Shown piece by piece: positions 8,494 to 16,045 of a stretch of DNA of 24,976 nt; position 1 is the first letter of the stretch, and every line of letters starts with the position of its first letter. Where the stretch lies: assembly GCA_031284225.1 (NCBI GenBank), contig JAITAH010000032.1, positions 1 to 24,976 of the forward strand. The letters are read 5' to 3'. The position numbers and the translations under genes are program-made. This stretch comes from Dysgonamonadaceae bacterium (GTDB lineage Bacteria; Bacteroidota; Bacteroidia; Bacteroidales; Azobacteroidaceae). Below the pieces are notes generated by a model. The model was not told the origin of the DNA, made no database searches, and saw only the letters and a list, made by a program, of their open reading frames with translations.

Positions 8494-9612
8494 ATGAAGA
8501 TTGCTATTTTATCCCCTTTTTATCCCTACCGGGGAGGGATTGCCCAATTCAGCGCAATGCTGTATCAGGCATTAGAGAAGGAGCATGAAGTAAAAGCATT
8601 TTCGTTTTTGCGCTTGTATCCCGATTTTCTGTTTCCGGGCAAGACCCAGTTAGTCAAGGAAGAGGATACGGCCATCCGGATTCCGGCAGAACGAAAATTA
8701 GACAGCATCGGCCTGATTTCCTCTTGGCTGACCGCCCGATCGATTGACAGGTTCCAGCCCGATGTGCTGATTATCGCTTACTGGATGTCGTTTTTTGTAC
8801 CGGTATATGCCCCCATTGTGAAACGCCTGAAAAAGCGGACAACCATTATCGGTTTGCTGCACAATGCCGTTCCGCACGAACCGCACCGTTTCGATATTCC
8901 GCTGGCCAGATGGTTTTTCAAACAGTGCCATGGATTTGTGGTGATGAGCAAGGTGGTAGAGAACGATTTGCGGTCGATCTATCCGGAGGCGCGCTATACC
9001 TACAACCCCCATCCGATTTACAACCATTTTGGGAAAAAACTGTCGTCCGGAATTGCCAAAGCGCGCTTGGGATTGGACGCCAACAAAAAGTGCCTGCTCT
9101 TTTTCGGCCTGATCCGCAAATACAAAGGTCTGGATTTACTGATTGAAGCTATGGCCTGTTTGGACGATTCCTACGAACTGGTGATTGCCGGCGAGTCCTA
9201 CGGCTCGTTTCAAGAATATCAGGAATTGATTGACGCTTCCCCGGCGAAGAACCGCATTCTCGTTAAGAACTACTATATAGACGACAAAGACGTGCCGGTA
9301 TTGTTTTCCGCCGCCGATGTGCTGGTATTGCCCTACCGGTCTGCTACCCAAAGCGGCGTATTGCCCGTGGCCTATCATTACGAAACGCCGGTAGTGGCTA
9401 CCGATGTGGGCGGCTTTCGCGAAGCCATTGAGCAGGCCGGAACCGGCGTCGTTTGCGCAACCGAAGCGCCCGCGCTGGCCGAAGGCGTCGAAAAGATTTT
9501 CCATATCGGGAAGGAAACCCTTTTGGCGCATATCCGTGCAGAACGGGAAAGTCTTTCCTGGGAAGGATTTGCCGCGGCCCTGGTGGCCTTTGCCGGACAG
9601 TTGAAACCCTGA
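8494..9612 (+). CDS. Glycosyltransferase family 4 protein
   Basis: A 372-residue GT-B fold glycosyltransferase transferring a sugar from a nucleotide donor, probably at the inner face of the membrane for surface polysaccharide or LPS. The N-terminal domain begins with the glycine-rich loop SPFYPYRGGIAQF; the C-terminal donor domain has LLFFGLIRKYKGLDLLIEA (about 202-220), AADVLVLPYRSATQSGVLPVAYHYETPVVATDVGG with its parts around 270-305. The first Glu of the classical GT4 E-x7-E motif is not at its usual place, as in other proteins carrying the TQSGV motif. No membrane segment is evident. It starts 18 bases after ahcY. Substrate cannot be inferred. Confidence 0.92.
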   Translation: MKIAILSPFYPYRGGIAQFSAMLYQALEKEHEVKAFSFLRLYPDFLFPGKTQLVKEEDTAIRIPAERKLDSIGLISSWLTARSIDRFQPDVLIIAYWMSFFVPVYAPIVKRLKKRTTIIGLLHNAVPHEPHRFDIPLARWFFKQCHGFVVMSKVVENDLRSIYPEARYTYNPHPIYNHFGKKLSSGIAKARLGLDANKKCLLFFGLIRKYKGLDLLIEAMACLDDSYELVIAGESYGSFQEYQELIDASPAKNRILVKNYYIDDKDVPVLFSAADVLVLPYRSATQSGVLPVAYHYETPVVATDVGGFREAIEQAGTGVVCATEAPALAEGVEKIFHIGKETLLAHIRAERESLSWEGFAAALVAFAGQLKP

Positions 9613-9659
9613 TAATATGCGCCGGAAGCAGCGCCCACGCAAAAAAAATGTATGGATAG

Positions 9660-9689
9660 TTGCACAATTCAAAAAAAACCTTTACTTTG
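9660..9689 (+). promoter_or_regulatory. Promoter-like element with no intact gene downstream
   Basis: A -33 TTG (9660-9662) and a -7-like TACTTTG (9683-9689) are separated by 20 bases, with AATTCAAAAAAAA between. Its sequence, and a TTTACAATAT box 43 bases on, closely match the element at 22197-22280 before the small membrane protein gene. Confidence 0.55.
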
Positions 9690-9822
9690 CCCGCGTAAAT
9701 CGCTAACAATGGGACATTTATCATAAAATAATTTACAATATCCCGGCAAAAAGCCGGCAAAACAAGATGAAAAGTTTAAGAATAATTAACGAAAAAAAAT
9801 TGGCAGTTATCTCTAAAAAAAT

Positions 9823-9840
9823 AGAGAGAGAGAGAGAGAG
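9823..9840 (+). repeat. (AG)9 dinucleotide microsatellite
   Basis: Nine uninterrupted AG units lie in the 28-codon ORF that begins at 9767. Loss of one unit would open the frame from 9767 through to 10308, so slippage would change the product. Tracts like this can drive phase variation, but no functional gene can be shown here. Confidence 0.85.
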
Positions 9841-10006
9841 AAATATTTTATAAACAACCAGGTATTCAATCGTTTACGATTGACGTCGGCGATTGAGCCG
9901 TCGGTAAATACAAACGCGCAGGATTCTTCCCGCTTCGGATTTCTTCATGGAAGGAATTGGGGGCGGGCGTTTTTTTGTGCCGTTGCCGGACAACGGTTGC
10001 GTATCC

Positions 10007-10085
10007 GTCCTTGCGAGGGCAAAGCCCAAAGCAAACCAGGGAATTCGTCTTTGCTGGATTGCTTCGCCTTCCGGCTCGCAATGAC
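10007..10085. repeat. Mobile palindromic repeat, copy 1
   Basis: Left arm (10007-10034, GTCCTTGCGAGGGCAAAG then CCCAAAGCAA) is an imperfect inverted repeat of the right arm (10059-10085, TTGCTTCGCC...GGCTCGCAATGAC). The consensus is the widespread element whose ends read GTCATTGCGAGG...CTCGCAATGAC and which gives spurious peptides like IARSRATKQ. It belongs to the REP/MITE-like class of dispersed palindromes. Its left arm is more diverged than that of copy 2. Confidence 0.75.
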
Positions 10086-10157
10086 GCGGCGGAATGGTAC
10101 GAGGACGGATGCGGAATGGTGCAAAAACGGATGCAAAACTGTGCGAAAGTCGTGCTC

Positions 10158-10263
10158 CGTCATTGCGAGGAGCAGAGCGACGAAGCAAACCAGAAAACGT
10201 TCGTTTCGGCCTGGTCCAAAAGACAATTCTCTATATTGCTTCGCCTCCCGGCTCGCAATGACG
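10158..10263. repeat. Mobile palindromic repeat, copy 2
   Basis: Arms at 10158-10188 (CGTCATTGCGAGGAGCAGAG then CGACGAAGCAA) and 10236-10263 (TTGCTTCGCCTCCCGGCTCG then CAATGACG) form a long hairpin around a 47-base loop. It is the same family and orientation as copy 1, 72 bases away. It carries no transposase and would need one in trans. Both copies sit immediately 5' of the truncated fimbrillin-like gene. Confidence 0.8.
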
Positions 10264-11051
10264 TACACGCCCGATGTAACGAATGTTCCGTATGTGTGTT
10301 GTCTCTAACGGGACAATATGTTGGTAGAAAACTGGAAGCCCGCTTAGAGGAAGAGTCGGCGGCTCCGACCCGTGTTCTACAAGATGTATCCCTGACGAAT
10401 GGGACCATAATACGCATAATTGCTTATAATACAAGTTCGGGCGTTACCGAAAGCGAAAGCTTCTATAAGAGTCAATCGGACGGCAGCCTCGTACCGGTGG
10501 GCGATGCGATGAAGTTGACAATTGGAGCCACATACCAAATTACGACCTATTCCTATAATACTACGTCGAATCCTCCCACGACTGGCGGATCCACCGTACC
10601 GTTAACCCCCTACATAAACGGTAGTGCGACGAACGATTTTCTTTTGGTTAGTGCTCCGGTAACGATTTCCGCATCCGACAATATAAACCTGGGAACGTTT
10701 AGCCGTCGGTTTAGCCGGGTGAGATACGAAATACTTGCTGTTGACGACGGACTGACGCTGACGGAGGTCGCCGTATCGCTGACGAATAATTATGAAGCTA
10801 CGCTGACAAAGTCAACCGGCGAACTCACAAAAGGCTCCTCGTCCATTGCCCAGACGCTTGCTAAGGCTACTGCTACGCCTGCAAATGATTACCGCATTGT
10901 TTATCCGGGCGGTGAGGCGCCGGCGCTTTCGATTACCGGAAAACTTAACGGCGCTGCCACCGCTTTTCCAGCGGTTTCCGTAGCGTGCTTGAAGACACTG
11001 GCTCCCGGCAGATCTTATAAGTTGGTGATTACTAACTTAAAAAAGATTCTT
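10264..11051 (+). pseudogene. Fimbrillin-like surface protein, 5'-truncated
   Basis: From about 10340 the frame encodes a fimbrillin-like (FimA/Mfa-like) adhesin body: APTRVLQDVSLTNGTIIRI, then IIAYN, GDAMKLTIGATYQITTYSYN, FLLVSAPVTI, LGTFSRRFSRVRYEI and LAPGRSYKLVITNLKK. These are hallmarks of Bacteroidales fimbrillin family proteins, which carry a lipoprotein signal peptide and are exported. Here there is no signal peptide or lipobox and no ATG before the conserved part; the open frame upstream is only translated palindromic repeat. At the 3' side, after ITNLKK, where the family normally continues, the frame runs straight into the start of an HU-like gene. I read it as a remnant that has lost both ends. 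Confidence 0.62.
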
Positions 11052-11174
11052 ATGGCAAACATTTTGCACCGAATCAAGGCTTATCTGTTCGATAATCCTT
11101 TGACAGAATTGAATGTCCACGATTACGTGGTCAGAGTAAGTTCAGATGAGGTTGTTTTGTTGGGGGGAAATTAG
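11052..11174 (+). pseudogene. HU-like DNA-binding domain protein, 5' fragment only
   Basis: The ATG at 11052 opens MANILHRIKAYLFDNPLTEL followed by NVHDYVVRVSSDE, matching the N-terminus of the Bacteroidota HU-like DNA-binding domain family often joined to DUF4469. In that family the motif LYDNPLTE...DFVARVSS starts a domain of about 100 residues or more. Here only about 33 residues match; the frame then reads VVLLGGN and stops. It is in frame with the fimbrillin remnant upstream, apparently through a deletion that also removed the 5' spacer. Expression and function are doubtful. Confidence 0.6.
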
Positions 11175-11203
11175 GTGGAAATGAGGTTTTTTAATCCGAA
11201 AAC

Positions 11204-11234
11204 TTGTATAGTTGTATTTTTACAACTATCTTTG
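11204..11234 (+). promoter_or_regulatory. hicAB promoter with palindromic operator
   Basis: A perfect inverted repeat ATAGTTGTA-TTTT-TACAACTAT (11208-11229) overlaps the -7 box TATCTTTG (11227-11234); a -33-like TTG is at 11204-11206, 20 bases upstream. Type II antitoxins such as HicB commonly repress their own promoter, and this dyad is the natural candidate site. Transcription would start shortly before the hicA ATG at 11261. Confidence 0.75.
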
Positions 11235-11260
11235 TACAGTCAATTAGAAATAAGAGTTCT

Positions 11261-11455
11261 ATGAAAATTTGGAAAGTAAAAGAAATAATAGCCTGCATTG
11301 AAAAAGACGGCTGGTATTTCATAAAACAAAAAGGAAGCCACAGGCAATTTAAACATCCTGCGAAACCGGGACGGGTAACCGTGCCCGGAGGACTTAACGA
11401 TGATTTGCCACCGGGCACATCAAAGAGTATTTTAACACAAGCCGGACTTTTATAA
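11261..11455 (+). CDS. hicA: HicA-type mRNA interferase toxin
   Basis: A 64-residue dsRBD-fold toxin that cleaves mRNA when freed from HicB. Features: KVKEIIACIEKDGWYFIKQK, the catalytic His in GSHRQF (H27), and the strand GRVTVPGGLNDDLPPGTSKS followed by ILTQAGLL. The start is the ATG at 11261; the in-frame extension to 11204 crosses the promoter and operator and is unlikely to be translated. HicA precedes hicB by 27 bases, the common toxin-first order. The pair lies just beyond the decayed fimbrillin/HU region, fitting a mobile accessory module. Confidence 0.93.
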   Translation: MKIWKVKEIIACIEKDGWYFIKQKGSHRQFKHPAKPGRVTVPGGLNDDLPPGTSKSILTQAGLL

Positions 11456-11482
11456 AAGCCCTGCAATTAAAAAACAAACAAA

Positions 11483-11881
11483 ATGGAAAAAGTATTTGTA
11501 ACAGTAGAAATGACGGAAAACAATTATGCCGCTTATTTAGATCGCTTACCCGGATGTGTTTCTACGGGAAAAACATTCGAAGAATTGAAAAAAAATATAG
11601 CTGAAGCCGTAGAATTACATCTTGAAGGTATGCGCGAAGATGGCGAAGAAATTCCCTTTCCGGAGGCCTACGAACTTGCCTATCACTTCGATTCGGAAAG
11701 CCTTTTGATGCACTATAACGGCATATTTACCAAGGCGTCGCTGGAAAGGCTTACCGGTATTAATCAACGGCAATTGCAGCGCTATGCTGCCGGTACGAGC
11801 AAACCTCGTCTGGAACAGGCAAATAAAATAACAAAAGCGCTGCACGATTTAGGCCGGGAACTGTTAGCCGTAAAACTCTAA
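11483..11881 (+). CDS. hicB: HicB-type antitoxin with HTH domain
   Basis: A 132-residue antitoxin. The N-terminal HicB domain (about 1-60: VFVTVEMTENNYAAYLDRLP, GCVSTGKTFEELKKNIAEAV) neutralises HicA. The C-terminal part (about 83-130: LERLTGINQRQLQRYAAGTS, then KPRLEQANKITKALHDLG) is an XRE-like helix-turn-helix that should bind the operator palindrome at 11208-11229. Both domains look intact. A strong terminator follows at 11909-11933, closing the operon. Confidence 0.93.
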   Translation: MEKVFVTVEMTENNYAAYLDRLPGCVSTGKTFEELKKNIAEAVELHLEGMREDGEEIPFPEAYELAYHFDSESLLMHYNGIFTKASLERLTGINQRQLQRYAAGTSKPRLEQANKITKALHDLGRELLAVKL

Positions 11882-11908
11882 TTTTTAATTGATTTTGTCG
11901 TTACGGCG

Positions 11909-11933
11909 CCCCGCTTCTATGCGGGGTTTTTTT
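11909..11933 (+). terminator. Intrinsic terminator of hicAB
   Basis: CCCCGC (11909-11914), loop TTCTAT, GCGGGG (11921-11926), then seven Ts (11927-11933). A perfect GC-rich hairpin with a T-tract, 28 bases after the hicB stop. Confidence 0.92.
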
Positions 11934-11955
11934 GTCTTTCATCTATTTTTATTCG

Positions 11956-11987
11956 TTTGTGAGTAATTGTATTTAATGTTACCTTTG
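11956..11987 (+). promoter_or_regulatory. Promoter for mannose-1-phosphate guanylyltransferase
   Basis: -33 TTTG (11956-11959) and -7 TACCTTTG (11980-11987), 20 bases apart, a close match to the Bacteroidota housekeeping consensus. The -7 box ends 26 bases before the ATG at 12014. Confidence 0.82.
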
Positions 11988-12013
11988 TTGAATCAATTAA
12001 AATCTGATTCCAA

Positions 12014-13090
12014 ATGAAAGAAAACTATTGCGTAATCATGAGCGGAGGAATTGGCAGCCGGTTCTGGCCTTTTAGCCGGGGAGATAAACCGAAACAGTTC
12101 CTCGATTTTTTTGGCGCCGGACGGTCGTTGCTGCAACAAACGTTCGACCGCTTTCGGCGGATTCTCCCGGCCGAAAACATCTACATCGCCACCAACGAAG
12201 CGTATGCCGGTTTGGTGAAGGAACAATTGCCCGAACTGAGCGATCGTCAAATCCTGCTCGAACCGACTCGCCGGAATACGGCGCCTTGTATCGCTTATGC
12301 GTCCTACCACATTCAGTCGATCCATCCGGAGGCAAATATTGTGGTTACTCCGGCCGATCACCTGATTCTCGAAGAACAGAACTTCCTGAATAATATCGAA
12401 ACAGGATTGCATTTTGCCGGGCAGTCGCCCGCCTTAATCACCCTGGGCGTTAAGCCCAACCGGCCGGAAACGGGATACGGCTATATTCAAACCGACAGTG
12501 TGGAAGCGGGACAGATCCAGAAAGTAAAGGCTTTTACCGAAAAACCGGACATCGATCTGGCGCGGGTGTTTTTCGAGAGCGGCGATTTTTACTGGAACTC
12601 CGGTATCTTTATCTGGAACGTGCAAACGATTATCGAGGCCTTCGGCGCTCATTTGCCGGACGTGCACACCCGCTTCTGCAAGGGCGCCGGAAAATACAAT
12701 ACGCCGGACGAAAAGGCATTTATTCAGGAAATATACCCGATGTGCCAGAATATTTCCATCGACTACGGGATTATGGAGAAAGCCGAAAACGTATATATGC
12801 TGGTGGCCGATTTCGGCTGGTCTGACCTCGGCGCCTGGGGTTCGCTCTACGATTTGGCGCAAAAAGACGACCGTCGCAATGCTGCGCTGAAATGCAAATC
12901 GTTTTTCGTGGAAAGTAACAACAATCTGGTTACGCTGGCCGACGGTAAACTGGCGGTGATACAGGGCTTAGACGATTACATTGTCGTAGAATCCGACAAC
13001 GTATTGCTTATCTGCCAAAAATCGGAAGAACAGCGCATCAAGCAGTTTGTGGCGGATGTGAATATGAAATTTGGGAACGCTTACCTGTAA
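12014..13090 (+). CDS. manC: Mannose-1-phosphate guanylyltransferase
   Basis: A 358-residue nucleotidyltransferase making GDP-mannose from mannose-1-phosphate and GTP, the precursor of mannose and fucose units in surface polysaccharides. Signature loop GGIGSRFWPFSR and PKQF (about 11-29), the acceptor region EPTRRNTAPCIAYA, VVTPADHLI, and FTEKPD (K177). ADFGWSDLGAWGSLY is the typical ManC motif near the C-terminus. It lacks the isomerase (cupin) domain of the bifunctional ManC/AlgA form, as is usual in Bacteroidales. It has its own promoter and is separated from hicB by a terminator. Its last 10 bases overlap the 3' end of the convergent DUF5686 gene. Confidence 0.95.
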   Translation: MKENYCVIMSGGIGSRFWPFSRGDKPKQFLDFFGAGRSLLQQTFDRFRRILPAENIYIATNEAYAGLVKEQLPELSDRQILLEPTRRNTAPCIAYASYHIQSIHPEANIVVTPADHLILEEQNFLNNIETGLHFAGQSPALITLGVKPNRPETGYGYIQTDSVEAGQIQKVKAFTEKPDIDLARVFFESGDFYWNSGIFIWNVQTIIEAFGAHLPDVHTRFCKGAGKYNTPDEKAFIQEIYPMCQNISIDYGIMEKAENVYMLVADFGWSDLGAWGSLYDLAQKDDRRNAALKCKSFFVESNNNLVTLADGKLAVIQGLDDYIVVESDNVLLICQKSEEQRIKQFVADVNMKFGNAYL

Positions 13091-15204
13091 CCCAGTTCAA
13101 ACGCCAGCTTAACGCCGACGGCTTCGTATTTCCCCCGAACGAGGGAAGCGAAAACGCCGGCGTTTCCCATGAAATTACCGATGCCGTAGCCGATTTCCGT
13201 ATAACAGGGCAGCGCCGGCGTATAGAGTTGGCTAACGTAGATTCGTTCGTTGACAATATCCATCGTCATCCGGCGAAATAATTTCAGGATAGAAAAGGGC
13301 GATTCGTACATCAGGTGCAGCTGTATGTAGGTATCGGCGGCGTTATACCATTCGCCGTTCAGGATATGAAAGACGCCGCCCATGGGATCGTTCCACGATT
13401 GAGGAATATTCTGCCGCTGGAAATGACTGAAATCGGCGAAATACACCGACCGGGTATTGGTAAACCGACCGGCGCCGGCATAGTAATGGAGCGACCGCAT
13501 CAGTCCGAGGGGTATTTTCTGCTGAATATCCATTTCGATCCGTTCATAATGGCTGTTACTGTTGAATATCCCCGGAATGCCGCGGGCGTATTCGATGAAA
13601 AACGTGGGGTAACGGGCAGATAAATACTCTTTCCTTTTCCCGTTGATGCGGTAAAACTGTCCGGGCGTCCACCGCAGGCCGATCGCCGGAACAAAAGCAC
13701 GGTAGCGGTTGCTGACGAGATCTATGAGATCGTCGTCGTTCGGCAAAGGACGACCGGCATCGTTGTTTTGGACGGGAATGTACCAGTCGTAGTTTATCCC
13801 GCCGTGCACCAGTAAGCCGTTCATCAGCTCGTAAGTCGCCTGCAAGCCGGTTTGGAAATGCTTGTAATAATCCAGATTGAAATCGCTGAAGCGGATACTG
13901 TCCGGAATCGCTTGGTTAATTTGATGAATAATCGTAGAATTATAGGCTTGATTCCGGTTTCTGAAATTGAACGTAATCTCGCCGAACTTCGCCGGCGCAA
14001 ACAGCCAGGAAGCGGGCGTGCCGAAATACACCTGATTCCGCTGAAAAAGAATACCAAGGTTGGGCTGAAAGCGAAACCCTCGCCCGTTCTGAAAATACCG
14101 GTAAATCTTGAATTGCTGCCAATACAGGATGCCGTCCAGCTTGGAATACGCCAGTTTGAACGGATTCATTAATCCGGAATACGTAAAATGCGTATCATTG
14201 TATTTAAACGATTGGGGGATCGTCAATCCCTTGGCGAAGTTCCACGATTTCCAGAGGGAAACGGCAGAATCGGCCGCTTGTTGCTTGCTTTTCCGCTGGT
14301 TCCACAGCGATAGCTCGTATTCGGACAAAGGCACCGGCCTCCGCTCAGCCCAAAACGCCGAATCGCGGATAAACGGAATCGAATCGGTGCGGATATTGAA
14401 GTAGTTGCTCAAATCGTAGAGCAGCGTTTTCTGCCGGCTGTTCGCATCGAGCAAATGGATCGACTGATAGTCAATGCGGGAAAAGTACCGGCTTTCTGTT
14501 TCGTTATTCAAAACATTCGTATGGAACGTTACGGCGCTATGCACCGGCAATAAAAAATCTTGGGGATGGAGGCCGAATTCGGTTTCGATGTGGAAATCGA
14601 ACAGTTCCCATTTCCCCCGGACGTCCACGCGGAAAACCGTCCAAGCATTGTCCACGATATAAAAATCCCCGGTCATCAGCTTCTGGCTTCGGATCTTGGG
14701 CAGTATCCGGATTTGATGAATGTGGCGATTCAGGGTATCGATAGCCGCCACGTATTCAAAACGGTAATAATCGAAGATATCGCGGATGCCCGGCACAATA
14801 ACGTGGTCGTTGAAGAGCGTCGGATTGTAGATATTAATGTTGAGAAACTGCATCAGGCGGTTTTGAATATCGTTGGCCGTCAGCCGGTCTCCGTTAATCG
14901 CTTGAATCTGTTGGGTAAAATGATTGGGCGCCGTGTAATGCACATCGACGATGGCTTCCGCAAACGAATTATCGTTCAATTTATCCCAGTAAAGGAAATC
15001 GGGAGCAAACCGGGCCAGCCGGTTCTTCTTTATCACCTGCGTGTTGCCTTTGATATAGACTTGCGCTTCGTACTCCTGAACATATTCGCCGTATAAATCG
15101 CGAAACCGAAGCACTTCGGTAATGATCGAATCGGCTTTATTCTGGGCGAACAAAACGCTTGTAAAACATCCAATTCCAAGGCATAAGAGCTGTTTTCTGA
15201 ACAT
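13081..15204 (-). CDS. DUF5686-family outer-membrane protein
   Basis: A 707-residue exported protein. The signal peptide MFRKQLLCLGIGCFTSVLFA leads to likely cleavage near AQ-N. The N-terminal third (FRDLYGEYVQEYEAQVYIKG; IVDVHYTAPNHF) and the middle (GDFYIVDNAWTVFRVDVRG, PVHSAVTFHTNV) match the DUF5686 family. The C-terminal half alternates aromatic and polar residues as in an outer-membrane beta barrel, ending in VGVKLAFELGYR. Many DUF5686 proteins have a CarboxypepD_reg-like domain after the signal peptide; this one does not, which accounts for its shorter length. Function is unknown; an outer-membrane assembly or transport role is only inference. It ends tail to tail with manC, overlapping by 10 bases. 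Confidence 0.82.
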   Translation of the reverse strand: MFRKQLLCLGIGCFTSVLFAQNKADSIITEVLRFRDLYGEYVQEYEAQVYIKGNTQVIKKNRLARFAPDFLYWDKLNDNSFAEAIVDVHYTAPNHFTQQIQAINGDRLTANDIQNRLMQFLNINIYNPTLFNDHVIVPGIRDIFDYYRFEYVAAIDTLNRHIHQIRILPKIRSQKLMTGDFYIVDNAWTVFRVDVRGKWELFDFHIETEFGLHPQDFLLPVHSAVTFHTNVLNNETESRYFSRIDYQSIHLLDANSRQKTLLYDLSNYFNIRTDSIPFIRDSAFWAERRPVPLSEYELSLWNQRKSKQQAADSAVSLWKSWNFAKGLTIPQSFKYNDTHFTYSGLMNPFKLAYSKLDGILYWQQFKIYRYFQNGRGFRFQPNLGILFQRNQVYFGTPASWLFAPAKFGEITFNFRNRNQAYNSTIIHQINQAIPDSIRFSDFNLDYYKHFQTGLQATYELMNGLLVHGGINYDWYIPVQNNDAGRPLPNDDDLIDLVSNRYRAFVPAIGLRWTPGQFYRINGKRKEYLSARYPTFFIEYARGIPGIFNSNSHYERIEMDIQQKIPLGLMRSLHYYAGAGRFTNTRSVYFADFSHFQRQNIPQSWNDPMGGVFHILNGEWYNAADTYIQLHLMYESPFSILKLFRRMTMDIVNERIYVSQLYTPALPCYTEIGYGIGNFMGNAGVFASLVRGKYEAVGVKLAFELGYR

Positions 15205-15310
15205 CTGTTTTGTTTTAATGCGTGGATAAAATTACGTAATTTCCTTTATACAAATAGCATAATTGGTAATTTTTTTTAATGGATTTGTGCTCCGATTAAA
15301 ATCTTTTCCG

Positions 15311-15318
15311 TACTTTTG
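15311..15318 (+). promoter_or_regulatory. -7 element upstream of the Crp/Fnr gene
   Basis: TACTTTTG matches TAnnTTTG. A TTTG at 15284-15287 could be the -33 but sits 23 bases away, slightly too far. The box ends 52 bases before the ATG at 15371. Confidence 0.55.
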
Positions 15319-15370
15319 TGCTGTATAACATAACTGTATAACACTTGTGCAGACAAAAGAGGATGAGATA

Positions 15371-16045
15371 ATGGATTTTTCTACCAGTCTGAAAGAGGTT
15401 TGGCGATTTTTGAATGAGCAAGAACGCGAGATCATTCGTGCCAATGCCATTATTCAGCATTACAAGAAGAACCAGCAGATTTATGCGGAAGGCGAAGAAC
15501 CGACCCACATGATGTGTTTACTGAAAGGCAAAGTAAAGATATACAAAGAAGGGGTGGGAGGCCGCAGTCAGATTATCCGTATGATACGGCCGATCCAATA
15601 TTTTGCGTACCGGGCTTATTTTGCCCGGGAAAAATATCTGACGGATGCCTCGGCGTTTGAAACTTCCGTGGTGTGCCTGATACCCATGAAAGTGGTGCGG
15701 GAAATCATGAAACACAATTATAACATCTGCAAGTTTTTCATCCGGCAGCTGTCCGTCGATTTGGGCATTGCCGATGAACGGACGGTGAGCCTGACTCAAA
15801 AACACATCCGCGGCCGCTTGGCCGAATCGCTGGTGTTCCTGATTGACAGTTACGGACTGGAAAACGATAGCTCCATCAATATTTACTTGGCGCGCGAAGA
15901 TTTGGCGAACCTGTCGAATATGACAACGTCCAACGCAATCCGTACATTATCGATGTTTGTTTCCGAAAAGATGATTGCCTTGGACGGTCGTAAAATAAAA
16001 GTGCTGGACGAAGAAAAATTGCGGAAAGTCAGCAAATTAGGCTGA
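15371..16045 (+). CDS. Crp/Fnr family transcriptional regulator
   Basis: A 224-residue regulator with an N-terminal cyclic-nucleotide-binding-type barrel (about 20-110: IYAEGEEPTHMMCLLKGKVK, then IIRMIRPIQYFAYRAYF) and a C-terminal winged helix (about 165-215: LAREDLANLSNMTTSNAIRT, GRKIKVLDEEKL). The cysteines do not form an Fnr iron-sulfur pattern, and the usual cAMP phosphate-binding motif is not evident, so the ligand is unknown. The ATG at 15371 is chosen over the GTG at 15347 because AGAGG lies about 8 bases ahead. Its TGA abuts the nhaD stop codon with no gap. It could control nearby operons, but the sequence does not show that. Confidence 0.92.
   Translation: MDFSTSLKEVWRFLNEQEREIIRANAIIQHYKKNQQIYAEGEEPTHMMCLLKGKVKIYKEGVGGRSQIIRMIRPIQYFAYRAYFAREKYLTDASAFETSVVCLIPMKVVREIMKHNYNICKFFIRQLSVDLGIADERTVSLTQKHIRGRLAESLVFLIDSYGLENDSSINIYLAREDLANLSNMTTSNAIRTLSMFVSEKMIALDGRKIKVLDEEKLRKVSKLG

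Larger units (their letters stand above)
9613..9956. other. Gene-free stretch with orphan leader, hairpin and 28-codon ORF
   Basis: No supported gene lies between the GT4 stop and the palindromic repeats. The stretch holds a promoter-like element (9660-9689), TTTACAATAT at 9732-9741, a small CCGGC-AAAAA-GCCGG hairpin (9743-9757), an ATG at 9767 opening a 28-codon ORF that ends in TAA at 9851, and an (AG)9 run inside that ORF. The encoded peptide begins MKSLRIINEKKLAVIS and then reads ERERER through the repeat; it matches nothing I know. It may be the displaced 5' end of the gene whose remnant starts near 10264. Confidence 0.45.

Noticed and set aside
9957..10263. Open frames in three plus frames with long translated segments like IARSRATKQ
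   Set aside because: These are translations of the palindromic repeats, not genes; they lack ribosome-binding sites and conserved domains.
14560..15096. 178-codon plus-strand ORF opposite the DUF5686 gene
   Set aside because: Antisense shadow with no family motif and no promoter.
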